NCBI RefSeq assembly: GCF_001945395.1
Contig: NZ_MSXV01000044.1
Span: forward strand, 200,313-264,312
DNA: 64,000 nucleotides
Reading direction: 5' to 3'
Origin: Pseudomonas sp. PA15(2017)
GTDB lineage: Bacteria > Pseudomonadota > Gammaproteobacteria > Pseudomonadales > Pseudomonadaceae
Position numbers and translations under genes: made by a program. The notes below the pieces were generated by a model. It worked only from the letters and a program-made list of their open reading frames with translations, made no database searches and was not told the origin of the DNA. Below, one piece after another: positions 8,559-19,876 of this stretch. Each line of letters begins with the position of its first letter. The first letter of the stretch is position 1.

Positions 8559-9950
8559 ATGCCTGCCCAATCCCGCCTGCAGCGGGTGCGCGCCGAACTG
8601 CGCACGCTGCTCGCCCTTGCCCTGCCGATTATCGTCGCGCAACTGGCCTACACCTCGATCGGCTTCGTCGATACCGTGATGTCCGGACGCTTCAGTGCCC
8701 GTGACCTGGCCGCCGTAGCCCTGGGCAACTCGATCTGGGTGCCGGTATTCCTGTTGATGACCGGCATTTTGCTGGCCACCACGCCGAAGGTGGCGCAGCG
8801 TTTCGGTGCCGGGCAACTCGACGAGATCGGCCCGCTGGTACGCCAGGCGCTCTGGTTGGCGCTGGCGGTCGGCAGCGTGGCGGGGGGTTTGTTGTGGAAC
8901 GCGGAGTTCGCCCTGCGCGTGATGAAAGTCGATGAAGACCTGATCGAACCCGCCATGGGCTACCTGCACGGCGTGGCATTCGGCTTTCCCTGCGTAGCGC
9001 TGTATCACGTGCTGCGCTGCTACAGCGACGGCATGGGCCGCACCCGGCCGAGCATGGTGATCGGCCTGCTCGGCCTGCTGCTGAACATCCCTCTCAATTA
9101 CGTGCTGATCTACGGCAAGCTCGGCATTGCGCCGCTTGGCAGCGTGGGCTGCGGCTGGGCCACGGCGGGCGTGATGGCCTTCATGCTGCTGGCGATGATC
9201 GTCTGGGTTCGGCGCGGCGCGGCCTACCGGCAAACCACGCCGCTGCGTCGCTTCGAGCCACCGCGCTGGGCACCGATCAAGCGCTTGCTGGGTATCGGCA
9301 TGCCTATCGGCATTTCGGTATTTGCCGAGGCCAGCATCTTTTCGGTGATCGCCCTGCTGATCGGCAGCCTGGGCGCTACCGTGGTGGCCGGCCACCAGAT
9401 CGCCCTGAACTTCGCCTCGCTGGTGTTCATGATCCCCTACTCCATCGGCATGGCCGCCACCGTGCGCATCGGCCAGGCCCTGGGCCGCGGCGCCCCGCGT
9501 GACGCGCGCTTCGCCGCCGGCGTGAGCATGGTCACGGCCCTCGCCTACGCCTGTGTGTCGGCGAGCTGCATGTTGCTGCTGCGCGAGGAGATTGCCGCGA
9601 TCTACACGCCGGCAACCGAGGTCATCGCCCTGGCGGCAAGCCTGATCGTCTATGCCGCGTTGTTCCAGTTCTCCGATGCCATCCAGGTTACGGCCGCAGG
9701 CGCATTACGTGGCTATCAGGATACCCGGGCGACCATGATCATGACGCTGTTCGCCTATTGGGGTATTGGCCTGCCGGTCGGTTACGTGCTCGGCCTGACC
9801 GACCTGTTCGGCCCGGCCAGTGGCCCGGCAGGACTATGGGAAGGCCTGATCGTCGGCCTGACCTGCGCCGCGTTGATGCTCACCCTGCGCCTGAAAAGCA
9901 GTGCTGGGCGGCGGATTCGGATGCAGCCGGTTGCAGCTACTTCGGCTTAA
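8559..9950 (+). CDS. MATE-family multidrug efflux transporter (NorM type)
   Basis: The 463-residue inner-membrane protein has twelve predicted membrane helices in two homologous MatE halves (about 15–230 and 245–450). Family-typical motifs include PIIVAQLAYTSIGFVDTVMSG near the N-terminus and AATVRIGQALGRGAPRDAR in the second half. NorM-type proteins expel cationic drugs in exchange for Na+ or H+. The open frame extends far upstream, antisense to pdxB, but homology begins at the ATG at 8559 (an in-frame GTG at 8547 is an alternative). Confidence 0.92.
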   Translation: MPAQSRLQRVRAELRTLLALALPIIVAQLAYTSIGFVDTVMSGRFSARDLAAVALGNSIWVPVFLLMTGILLATTPKVAQRFGAGQLDEIGPLVRQALWLALAVGSVAGGLLWNAEFALRVMKVDEDLIEPAMGYLHGVAFGFPCVALYHVLRCYSDGMGRTRPSMVIGLLGLLLNIPLNYVLIYGKLGIAPLGSVGCGWATAGVMAFMLLAMIVWVRRGAAYRQTTPLRRFEPPRWAPIKRLLGIGMPIGISVFAEASIFSVIALLIGSLGATVVAGHQIALNFASLVFMIPYSIGMAATVRIGQALGRGAPRDARFAAGVSMVTALAYACVSASCMLLLREEIAAIYTPATEVIALAASLIVYAALFQFSDAIQVTAAGALRGYQDTRATMIMTLFAYWGIGLPVGYVLGLTDLFGPASGPAGLWEGLIVGLTCAALMLTLRLKSSAGRRIRMQPVAATSA

Positions 9951-10134
9951 TGCAGTGATTTTCTGGGTATCGCTGCGCTCACAATAGTAAGCAACAGACA
10001 GCGATCCCTTGTGCGGGTCATGCCCGCGAATGGCAGGTGTGAGCTACGCGCCAGCTCTGGTTTCCCAAAAGCAGGTCGCCCTATAGCTCAGGTCACCCGA
10101 TCAAGCCGGACTTCGTCGCGTCCCATCCAATCGA

Positions 10135-10172
10135 ATCGCGGGCATGAACTAGGCTTCCCCGCCCGCTCCCAC
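10135..10172. repeat. REP-like dispersed element
   Basis: The minus strand reads TGTGGGAGCGGGC, a short insert, then CATGCCCGCGA. The same halves recur at 23814–23865 and 46877–46934 in this window. It lies in the 257-bp gap between the MATE gene and tusA, which otherwise holds no gene that I can see. Confidence 0.5.
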
Positions 10173-10207
10173 AGGTAGGGTGTCGATGACTATTATTCGC
10201 GAACCGC

Positions 10208-10450
10208 TCAATCAGCCTTCTTGCGAATCCAGTACAGATAAGTCTCGGCATCCTGCGTTTGCTCCACCAGCTCGTGGCCGAGAAACACGCAGAACTTGGG
10301 AATGTCGCGCTGGGTCGAGGGGTCGGTGGCGATGACCTTGAGCAGCCCGCCGGCCGGCAGGTCGCGCACCTTGTTGTGCAACATCATCACCGGCTCGGGG
10401 CAGAACAGGCCGGTGGCGTCGAGGGTGTCGTCAGGGGTCGAATCGAGCAT
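10208..10450 (-). CDS. tusA: Sulfur carrier protein TusA
   Basis: The 80-residue product carries the TusA signature: [22 protein letters not shown], with the sulfur-carrying Cys in the CPEP motif, and ends [11 protein letters not shown] as in Pseudomonas TusA proteins. TusA passes persulfide sulfur from IscS towards tRNA 2-thiouridine synthesis and other sulfur relays. The start at 10450 gives the family length; the longer in-frame extension to 10513 is not family-like. It precedes rlmM–acnA–aer as in related genomes. Confidence 0.95.
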   Translation of the reverse strand: MLDSTPDDTLDATGLFCPEPVMMLHNKVRDLPAGGLLKVIATDPSTQRDIPKFCVFLGHELVEQTQDAETYLYWIRKKAD

Positions 10451-10527
10451 CACGGGCTCCGCTTGATCATTCTTGCTGCATTCGGGAAGTGGCGGCCGGC
10501 ACGGGCAGCTCACCGTTCAAATTCGCT

Positions 10528-11583
10528 CTATTTGCCCAGCCGGCGCAGGTGGCAGGTCACTTCCTCGCGGTCGTGATACAGCTGCTTGCAGGCGATGCTC
10601 GCCTTGACCTTGCGCGCAGCCAGGCCTTCGGCGATGCGTTCGAGCAGGCGCTGCACCTCGGCGTAGCGCTGCTTCATCGGCAACTTGAGGTTGACCACCG
10701 CCTCGCGGCAATGGCCCTCGCCAATCCAGGTTTCCAGCAGCGCGGCGCTGCGTGCAGGTTTCTCGACGATGTCGCAGACCATCCAGTCCACCGGCTGCTT
10801 GGGCTTCCAGGTGAAGCCGTCGACCATCAGGTGCTTGACCAGCCCGGTGTCCATCAGGCTTTCGGCCATCGGGCCGTTGTCGATGGCGGTGACCAGCATG
10901 CCGCGGCGTACCAGCTGATAGGTCCAGCCGCCCGGCGCGGCGCCCAGGTCGACACCGGTCATTTCGTCCGACAGGCGCTCGTCCCACTGCTCGCGGGGGA
11001 TGAAGGTGTGCCAGGCCTCTTCGAGCTTCAGGGTCGAGCGGCTGGGCGCCTCGCGGGGGAACTTGAGGCGCGGAATGCCCATGGGCCAGATCGCCGAGTT
11101 GTCTGGCGCGGCCATGCCGAGAAACACCTCGCGACCACTCTTGAAGGTCAGCAGCAGGCGCGGCGCACGGGCGTTTTCCGCCAGCTTTCCGGCGCCGATC
11201 AGGGCCTTGCGCAGCGGGCCTTCGAACTTCTTGCAGAAGCCGGACAGCTCCTTGCCGTCGTTGGTGTCGAATACCTCCAGCCACAGGCTGCCGAAGGTCG
11301 GGAGCGGCGCCAGGTGCTCGAGCAACACGCTGATACGATCCTTTTCGGGCAGCTCGATGAAGCTGCCGCGTGCCCACTGACGGATGAAGATCAACTGGCT
11401 GAAGCGCAGTCCGGCCATCAGCCGCTCGGCACCCGCCTCGTCACTGCAGATGAATTCGGCGCAGGCGGTGCCCGGCTTGGCCTTGGCATAGCCGGGCACG
11501 TCGAGGCGCGCCGCATGCTCGGAAATTTCCGAACACACCTCATTCTCGAAACCGGGGCGGCAGTGCAGCAACAACGTATTCAT
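10528..11583 (-). CDS. rlmM: 23S rRNA 2'-O-ribose C2498 methyltransferase RlmM
   Basis: The 351-residue protein has an N-terminal THUMP-type RNA-binding half and a C-terminal RrmJ-like Rossmann methyltransferase. The SAM site reads GVDLGAAPGGWTYQLV (about 220–235) with AIDNGPM beyond it. The catalytic Lys-Asp-Lys-Glu set is expected around WKPKQPVDWMVCDIVEKP. It modifies C2498 of 23S rRNA before subunit assembly. The start MNTLLLHCRPGFE at 11583 is preceded by AGGAGA; the longer frame upstream is spurious. Confidence 0.95.
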   Translation of the reverse strand: MNTLLLHCRPGFENEVCSEISEHAARLDVPGYAKAKPGTACAEFICSDEAGAERLMAGLRFSQLIFIRQWARGSFIELPEKDRISVLLEHLAPLPTFGSLWLEVFDTNDGKELSGFCKKFEGPLRKALIGAGKLAENARAPRLLLTFKSGREVFLGMAAPDNSAIWPMGIPRLKFPREAPSRSTLKLEEAWHTFIPREQWDERLSDEMTGVDLGAAPGGWTYQLVRRGMLVTAIDNGPMAESLMDTGLVKHLMVDGFTWKPKQPVDWMVCDIVEKPARSAALLETWIGEGHCREAVVNLKLPMKQRYAEVQRLLERIAEGLAARKVKASIACKQLYHDREEVTCHLRRLGK

Positions 11584-11825
11584 CGACACTCTCCTTGGGC
11601 CGCGCATGATAGCGAAAACTGGAACCCAGGGCCTCTGCTCCCTGTCCAGAGAACAGCATCCCGGCATCGCCGGCTGCGCCTGCGGGCTACGCTCGACAGG
11701 CGCACGTTCAGGCGACGGCTCACCGCAAGCCGCACGAGCCTGGCCAAGGGAATCATCGCGCAGGGCCGTAGAGCCCCTGCCAAACCAGAACGGCTTGTAC
11801 CGTGCAAGCCACAAGGAGATGCACG

Positions 11826-14564
<2,739 letters not shown>

Positions 14565-14907
14565 TGCTCATCCGTGCAGCGCCGCTAATCGCGGTGCTGC
14601 ATGCGGCTTTCCGTAGCATGGGTCAAGCGAAGCGACACCCAGGTTCTTTTTTATCCGCCTGCCCGCCACATACGCGCTACCAATGGACTGCCGCTTTGCC
14701 GGCGTTAAAATGTGACGAACCTTGAATATTGGTTACACTGCAGCCCTGCCACGCGTAAGCGATAACCAAAAAAAGCGTTGCCTGAAGGATCGGCCGTGTC
14801 AGCCGCAATTGGGTTCAAGCCCATAGCCGTAGTCTGTAGGTAGCGCGGCCATCCGCCCACCTGCCCTACCTCCCACCAGGCATCGCACTGACATCAGGGT
14901 AGATGCC
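14565..14907. other. Intergenic region acnA–aer with a palindromic repeat
   Basis: No gene is seen. At about 14611–14651 there is GTAGCATGGGT, AAGCGAAGCGAC, ACCCAGGTTC followed by TTTTTTAT. This is a degenerate copy of the perfect palindrome at 37505–37540 and could also act as the acnA terminator. The remaining bases should contain the aer promoter; I saw no clear ANR site there. Confidence 0.45.
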
Positions 14908-16473
14908 ATGCGTAACAACCAGCCCATCACCGGTAACGAGCGGACTTTCCCGGTGCAGCAGCGCCTGATCTCGACCACCGACCTCAAGGGCCAGATCACC
15001 TACTGCAACGAAGCCTTCATCGAGATCAGCGGCTTCTCCCGCGACGAGCTGATCCGTGCGCCGCACAACCTGGTGCGCCATCCCGACGTGCCAACCGCCG
15101 TGTTCGCCCATATGTGGGAAACCCTGAAAGCCGGCCGGCCATGGATGGGTATCGTCAAGAACCGCTGCAAGAACGGCGACCACTACTGGGTCAATGCCTA
15201 CGTGGTGCCGGTGCTCGATGACGGCAAGGTCACCGGCTACGAGTCGGTGCGCAGTAAGCCCACCGCCGAACAGGTGCAGCGCGCCCAGGCCCTCTATTCC
15301 CGTATCAATGCCGGCAAGGCCGCGATACCTGGCCGTGACCGCTGGCTGCCGGTGATGCAGAAATGGCTGCCATTCATTCTGGTCAGCCAGGTCGGTTTCC
15401 TGGTCGGTGCCTGGCTGGACAGCACCTGGGGCTTTGTCGCCGCCGCGGCGCTGTCGATTCCCCTCGGCCTTCTCGGTGTAGCCTGGCAAAGCCGCGGCAT
15501 CAAACGCCTGCTGCAACTGGCCGGACAAAGCACCTCCGACCCGCTGATCGCGCAGATGTACACCGACAACGGCGGTGTCGAAGGCCGCCTGGAACTGTCC
15601 ATCCTCAGCCAGGAAGCGCGCCTGAAAACCTGCCTCACCCGCCTGCAGGACAGCGCCGAGAACCTCGCCAAGCAGGCGGCCCAGGCAGACGTGCTGGCCC
15701 ACAACAGTTCCACCGGCCTGCAACGCCAACGCGAGGAGACCGACCAGGTCGCCACTGCCGTCAACGAGATGGCCGCCACCACCCTCGAAGTGGCCAACAA
15801 CGTGGCGCGTACCGCTATCGCCACCCAGGAAGCCAATCGCCTGACCCAGCAAGGCCGCGGCATCGCCAGCGAAACCCGCGAAGCGATCCAGCGCCTGTCC
15901 CTGTCGGTGGGCGAAACCGGCGAAACCGTCACCCGCCTCGCCCAGGACAGCAACGAGATCGGCGGCGTGGTCGACGTGATCAAGGGCATCGCCGACCAGA
16001 CCAACCTGCTGGCCCTCAACGCCGCCATCGAAGCGGCCCGCGCCGGCGAAATGGGCCGCGGCTTCGCCGTGGTCGCCGACGAAGTCCGCTCCCTGGCGCA
16101 ACGCACCGCCGAATCCACTGGCCAGATCCACGCCCTGATCGCCAAACTGCAACGCACCGCCGACGAAGCCGTGCTGACCATGGACATCGGCCGCAAACAG
16201 GCCGACGAAGGCGTCGAACGCGTGCAACAGGCCGACCAGGCCCTGGCCGGCATCAGTGACGCGGTGGCCAATATCAACGAAATGGCCGACCAGATCGCCG
16301 CCGCCGCCGAAGAACAAAGCGCCGTCGCCGACGAAATCAGCCGCAATATCACCACCATCGCGCAACTGTCCGACCAGACCGCTGGCGAGGCACAAAGCAC
16401 GGCGTTGTTGAGTGAGGAATTGACCAGTACGGCGCAGGGGCAGTATTCGTTGGTGGCGCGGTTTAATCGGTAA
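14908..16473 (+). CDS. aer: Aerotaxis receptor Aer (PAS domain methyl-accepting chemotaxis protein)
   Basis: The 521-residue protein begins with a PAS domain (about 10–115; [28 protein letters not shown]) that in Aer binds FAD and senses redox state. A membrane hairpin (about 150–190) and a HAMP-like linker follow. The long coiled-coil signalling domain has the conserved hairpin tip around [24 protein letters not shown], written here only in part. It would signal through CheW/CheA to steer cells along oxygen gradients. Its place beside acnA and upstream of the cbb3 oxidase genes matches P. aeruginosa. Confidence 0.93.
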   Translation: MRNNQPITGNERTFPVQQRLISTTDLKGQITYCNEAFIEISGFSRDELIRAPHNLVRHPDVPTAVFAHMWETLKAGRPWMGIVKNRCKNGDHYWVNAYVVPVLDDGKVTGYESVRSKPTAEQVQRAQALYSRINAGKAAIPGRDRWLPVMQKWLPFILVSQVGFLVGAWLDSTWGFVAAAALSIPLGLLGVAWQSRGIKRLLQLAGQSTSDPLIAQMYTDNGGVEGRLELSILSQEARLKTCLTRLQDSAENLAKQAAQADVLAHNSSTGLQRQREETDQVATAVNEMAATTLEVANNVARTAIATQEANRLTQQGRGIASETREAIQRLSLSVGETGETVTRLAQDSNEIGGVVDVIKGIADQTNLLALNAAIEAARAGEMGRGFAVVADEVRSLAQRTAESTGQIHALIAKLQRTADEAVLTMDIGRKQADEGVERVQQADQALAGISDAVANINEMADQIAAAAEEQSAVADEISRNITTIAQLSDQTAGEAQSTALLSEELTSTAQGQYSLVARFNR

Positions 16474-16741
16474 GTGCCGCTGGGCGCGCATCTAAGTCAA
16501 AGAGACTTTTCTGCCCTTGGCAGAGTGCAGTGAGCGCGGTGTAAACACGCCAAACACCCCAGCGCCTCGCCGTATGCCTCGATCTAGACGGGCTCAGAAC
16601 AAAGGCCGTGGGATGTTATACTCCAGGCCGGGCCGGAGAATTATGCACCAGTTGATGCCTAGATATAGTTAGGGAAATTCTGAATTTAGCTTCGATAATC
16701 TGGTGAGATAGTCAGCTTGGTAGCCAGCGGATAGAGTCCCA

Positions 16742-16900
16742 ATGAAGCAGATGACCTCTGCGGAGGCCGATCGCTATGAGGAAGCGAAAGCTTACCTATC
16801 CGACTACATCCGCCTTTACAATCACCGCCATTGCAACTCTGCGTTGGGCTATCTTAATCCCATGGAGTTTGAGCGGCAAAATGCGAGCAGTAGCTCTTAA
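16742..16900 (+). pseudogene. C-terminal fragment of an IS3-family transposase (OrfB)
   Basis: The last 52 codons of an IS3-type OrfB are intact here: EAKAYLSDYIRLYNHRH and SALGYLNPMEFERQ are the hallmark end of the integrase domain. The catalytic DDE residues and everything upstream are missing. TGTCCACTGGTTCCGGACA follows the stop and may be part of the element's right end. It marks the left border of the AT-richer accessory patch. Confidence 0.7.
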
Positions 16901-17032
16901 TTATCTGTCCACTGGTTCCGGACAGGCCGACTCAGAATAGCATGAGTTACAGGGCTAATCTTGAGCATCCGGGCAATAAAACCCCGTCAATCGACGGGGC
17001 TTGCTGAAACCATAGCATATCATATAGTGTAG

Positions 17033-17344
17033 TTATAATCGATCACCATATTCTTGCTGTAGTCTTTGCCCAGCATACCTTTCCATATCTCGCATTGACG
17101 CCCTAAGTCCAGCTTCTACGAGAGGTACTACAGCGCGAGCGGTGAGGCCAGAGGCAATCGCTGCAGCAGTGCCTACACCAAATCCAATATCCGAGCCAAC
17201 TCTAGCGAAAGCAGACCCAAGACCAATCGGCGAGCCTAGAGTGCGCCCAACAGATTCTCCCGCGGAGGCAAGCTCAGCGGGATAATCAGAAATTGTTACT
17301 GCACCACCTACATCACTCAGTTCTAGCGTGCTCAGCTCGCGCAT
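17033..17344 (-). CDS. Double-glycine-leader peptide, bacteriocin/microcin-like precursor (103 aa)
   Basis: The ATG at 17344 follows a GAGGGA ribosome site. The product starts MRELSTLELSDVGG then AVTIS, which resembles the N-terminal leader of peptides cut and exported by C39-peptidase ABC transporters, though it has one residue fewer than the canonical spacing. The 89-residue remainder is rich in Gly, Ala and Ser with a hydrophobic middle (GFGVGTAAAIASG) and a charged tail (MRDMERYAGQRLQQEYGDRL). This fits a class II microcin-like peptide. No exporter or peptidase gene is visible in the window. The gene is AT-richer than its neighbours and faces away from its sister gene at 18848. A non-bacteriocin secreted peptide remains possible. 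Confidence 0.6.
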   Translation of the reverse strand: MRELSTLELSDVGGAVTISDYPAELASAGESVGRTLGSPIGLGSAFARVGSDIGFGVGTAAAIASGLTARAVVPLVEAGLRASMRDMERYAGQRLQQEYGDRL

Positions 17345-17507
17345 GATAAATCCCTCAATGTATGAAATCAAATACCGCAAATCTAATTTATTCAGCCAAT
17401 AGAAAAAGTCAAGAATAAATCAAGGTTCCCTGCTACTCGGTTGCCGGTGCTGCATAGTCCTCGCTTTCTCCACCACTTTGCCCATGACTTCAGTAGGACG
17501 CTCGGAA

Positions 17508-17894
17508 TCAAAGCGTTTGCGTGGACTCACGTTCAGGTGCAAAGCAATGGTATCCTGCTGTTACCGGCTGCGCTCCGATGAGGCGGGGCCTTTGGGCACG
17601 TGCTGAAGGATCAGCTCGGTGATGTTTTCGTTCCCGCCCCAGGCTTATATGGCCCGACGACATACCGCCATGGGCGTGCCGCTCGATGAACGCCGACGAC
17701 TCTTCCTCGCTCGTCGGCAAGCCAACCAGGCGCTCGAAGGTATCGTCGAGAAGTATGGCCAGCTGCGCTTCGCTTGACGGAAGCGACTGAGCGGCCAGTA
17801 CTTCACGCATTTCCCGCCACAGATGAGGATCGCCCCGCAGGCCCCACTGAAGGGGCTCAGGCTGGAAAAGATCGGATAGGGTAGTCGTGAACAT
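17508..17894 (-). pseudogene. Small hypothetical gene, probably frameshifted
   Basis: The N-terminal 85 residues look like a real protein (LFQPEPLQWGLRGDPHLWREM, LLDDTFERLVGLP, FIERHAHGGMSSGHIS). The frame then runs into a low-quality Arg/His-rich tail. In another frame of the same strand, immediately after a TAA, 17570–17638 reads AWGGNENITELILQHVPKG and a stop, which looks like the true C-terminus. A single base change in length near 17640 would join them. The family is unknown to me. It lies next to an immunity-like ORF and could be part of the same decayed toxin/immunity group. Confidence 0.45.
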
Positions 17895-17931
17895 CGATTC
17901 AGGCGGCCCCTGTTTTGGTGTACGCGGTAAG

Positions 17932-18270
17932 TCAGCCTACGTCTTTGGCATCGCGCAGCCTTATCGCCCGGGCTGCCATATAGACGCGATTAGATGCTTC
18001 ATCCAGTGACTCCATGCCGGTAATCAAACGGCCATTTTGCCACGGCGCGTAATCGTTGAAGCTGCCCATGCCGCCGTAAACGGACATCACCGAGCACGCC
18101 AGGCCCGTCAGTTCATCCGCCTCGTAACGGCTACCCGCCAGCGCTCGGGCTGTCGCCAGGCAATTGCGCCAATGAGCGCCCCAGTGGCTATCTGGGTCGT
18201 GGGCGAGAATCTCGTTGAGCGCTGCCAGGTGAGCGATCAGTTCATTCAGTTGGGTGTGCGGATTGGTCAT
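17932..18270 (-). CDS. Immunity-like protein with a GGMGSFND motif (112 aa)
   Basis: The product is small, acidic and probably helical. It contains WRNCLATARALAGSRYEADELTG followed by VYGGMGSFNDYAPW (about residues 66–79). From memory this resembles the DUF6966 family, members of which often sit beside secreted toxins and may act as immunity proteins; that role is inference. Its ATG overlaps the TGA of the fragment upstream (ATGA at 18267–18270), an arrangement common for translationally coupled pairs. Confidence 0.55.
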   Translation of the reverse strand: MTNPHTQLNELIAHLAALNEILAHDPDSHWGAHWRNCLATARALAGSRYEADELTGLACSVMSVYGGMGSFNDYAPWQNGRLITGMESLDEASNRVYMAARAIRLRDAKDVG

Positions 18271-18470
18271 GGCGCGCCGGAGGGTGAGTCTGTACCGAAC
18301 GGGGAGTATGCCTCAGGCGTTTCGACGCCCAGGCTCTGCGTCATGGATAAATCCCGTGTAGGTATCGGCGGGTCGGTTGCCGTCAGGCCGGTGAAGGGTA
18401 TGGCCATTGCGCCGCGATGATAGGTGCAATGCTTGACCAGGTGAAAGATCGCCTCCTCACGGCTCAGCAT
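18267..18470 (-). pseudogene. C-terminal fragment, possibly of a DinB-like protein
   Basis: The frame opens with REEAIFHLVKHCTYHRGAMAIPF, which resembles the last metal-binding helix of DinB/YfiT-type proteins (H…H..YHRG). The following residues up to the stop are unlike DinB. Nothing homologous precedes it, because a dispersed repeat begins at about 18484. The gene therefore looks truncated by that repeat and is probably not functional. The DinB link is a motif-level guess. Confidence 0.35.
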
Positions 18471-18483
18471 GCCCTATCGATAG

Positions 18484-18606
18484 TGACCACGCTCTGCGTG
18501 GGCTCTCAGCCTGTGGCGCTTCGCGCCATTACGTCGGCTCAGGAGTGCATGGACGCAGAGCGTCCTGCCAGTGCGTTACCACGCGGAGCGTGGGAACGAT
18601 CAAATG
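18484..18606. repeat. Dispersed Pseudomonas palindrome cluster (CCACGC…GCGTGGG type)
   Basis: Three small palindromes occur together: CCACGCTCTGCGTGGG, GACGCAGAGCGTC and CCACGCGGAGCGTGGG. The same units, in the same spacing, occur at 23123–23175. The cluster interrupts the IS3-type OrfA remnant at about 18607. Confidence 0.6.
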
Positions 18607-18743
18607 AGAATCATGTGACTCGCGAACTTCGTAGACCATCCGCACGGCGCGCTCGCGGGTTTCGGGAGAGACTTTCGATGGTTTTGGCATAGTGGCTCCA
18701 GTTTCTCAAAAGGTGGAGCTACCGCGATACCCGGGGCGGTTCA
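18607..18743 (-). mobile_element. Left end of an IS3-family element with truncated OrfA
   Basis: Read on the minus strand, the segment begins TGAACCGCCCCGGG, a typical IS3-family terminal repeat. It then has a short leader and an ATG at 18690 that opens OrfA (MPKPSKVSPETRERAVRMVY and eight more residues). OrfA stops being recognisable after residue 28, where the dispersed repeat begins. All later parts of the element are missing, so it cannot move by itself. Confidence 0.75.
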
Positions 18744-18847
18744 AAAAACATATTGACTTAGTAGGTAGATGCGAATGATTATATTCTTGGCTTGACTGGT
18801 CAAGCTAACAATACCTATTGATCATGCATTACATAAAGGAATTAATC

Positions 18848-19123
18848 ATGAAAGAAATTTCCCTTGAACTGATGAGCCATGTAGCGGGCGGCGCTAGCTT
18901 AGACACTGATCCTTCAGTCGTAGGCGACACTGTTATTAAAGGTGTTGGCGGGCTTGTCGGTGCTGCTTTAGGATCAGTTTTTGGTCCGGCTGGTACCATT
19001 GCGGGTGCGGCTATTGGTGCCGGTCTTACAAGTGTTGCACCACAGCTTCCCGACCAAATTAATGCTGGCATTAGTAGTGCAATTTTCCAAAGCGAAATGA
19101 ATGGCCTTCCAAGTTTCTCTTAA
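18848..19123 (+). CDS. Double-glycine-leader bacteriocin/microcin-like precursor (91 aa)
   Basis: The ATG at 18848 is chosen because AAAGGA (18835–18840) lies seven bases upstream and it gives the leader MKEISLELMSHVAGG. This leader has hydrophobic residues at −4, −7 and −12 and GG at −1/−2, the pattern recognised by C39-peptidase exporters. The predicted 76-residue mature part is acidic at first (ASLDTDPSVVGD). It then has a long Gly/Ala-rich hydrophobic stretch (GGLVGAALGSVFGPAGTIAG and beyond), as in pore-forming class II bacteriocins and colicin-V-like microcins. The gene is AT-rich and ends before a strong hairpin. No dedicated exporter is present nearby. Confidence 0.7.
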   Translation: MKEISLELMSHVAGGASLDTDPSVVGDTVIKGVGGLVGAALGSVFGPAGTIAGAAIGAGLTSVAPQLPDQINAGISSAIFQSEMNGLPSFS

Positions 19124-19132
19124 TGGGGAACA

Positions 19133-19164
19133 CCTATTACGCTACTGTAACGTAGCGTAATAGG
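19133..19164 (+). terminator. Perfect 13-bp hairpin after the bacteriocin-like gene
   Basis: CCTATTACGCTAC and GTAGCGTAATAGG form a perfect inverted repeat around the loop TGTAAC, starting nine bases after the stop codon. No T run follows, so it may protect the mRNA 3' end rather than, or as well as, ending transcription. Confidence 0.55.
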
Positions 19165-19876
19165 TTGGGTTCTACCCGGGGCACTTTAGAAAACAGAAAA
19201 TAAAGCACGTTAAGCCAATTTCAGCGGCCGCAGTGACCTGAACCTGCCCGATCCGAACTTTGCGGTGCTGCGCCATACATAATCTCCAGCCAGATTGATG
19301 TGCTCGCAGCCCAACGGCTACAGATACCTCAACGCTGCTCAAACTACGGTCGCGCACGTTTCCTGTGATTCGATGCTGCCGTACGATAGTGATAGCAGTT
19401 TATCTTTTTGTGCAACATCGTCGGGCTGCGAACTTACAATCCGCTCCAAGGCTTGAGGAATCCCCACAAAATATCCATGCAGATCAGTCGGATAGCTTTA
19501 AGATACCTACATGAGTCGGGCAGTTTGGTAGTCGCTAAACCAACCAGCCCCCGAGACTCATGCAGGCATTACGATTCTTACACAAGAAAACTTTCGACAA
19601 AGCTGGCTCTCGCCATGCTCATACACCACGCGTGTATAGTCCATCACAGTGTCAGAGACTATTCCATACCGGTTAAAGTTTGCCATCGCCTCAGCAACAT
19701 CTATAGATGAAATGTTTTTGATCGTCTCTAGCACTTCATGGGGTGAACCACTCGATATACTGCTCATACATTGCGCTGTAAGGCGCGCTGGTTTGCGTCA
19801 AAACTGCTTTCTCCGGTAATCACCTGGCAGCCACTCACCGCAGGCGGCGTATCATGGCCAGCAAAGGATCAATCGA
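19165..19876. other. Low-coding region with a possible remnant ORF (19558..19767, minus)
   Basis: No convincing gene lies in these 712 bases. A 69-codon minus-strand ORF (19558–19767, beginning MSSISSGSPHEVLETIKN) is AT-richer than its surroundings and has a plausible helical composition, so it may be a fragment of a small accessory protein. Directly downstream another minus frame reads DSCRYLKAIRLICMDI, then WGFLKPWSG and a stop, which also looks like broken coding sequence. I cannot assign either. Confidence 0.35.

Noticed and set aside
16901..16930. Complete right end of the same IS3 element as the OrfA remnant at 18607
   Set aside because: TGTCCACTGGTTCCGGACA does not mirror the TGAACCGCCCCGGG terminus, and the OrfB tail type differs from that expected for the OrfA, so two different elements are more likely.
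18484..18606. A short CRISPR-like array
   Set aside because: The repeated palindromes are not evenly spaced, differ from one another and have no unique spacers of constant length. They match a dispersed intergenic repeat instead.
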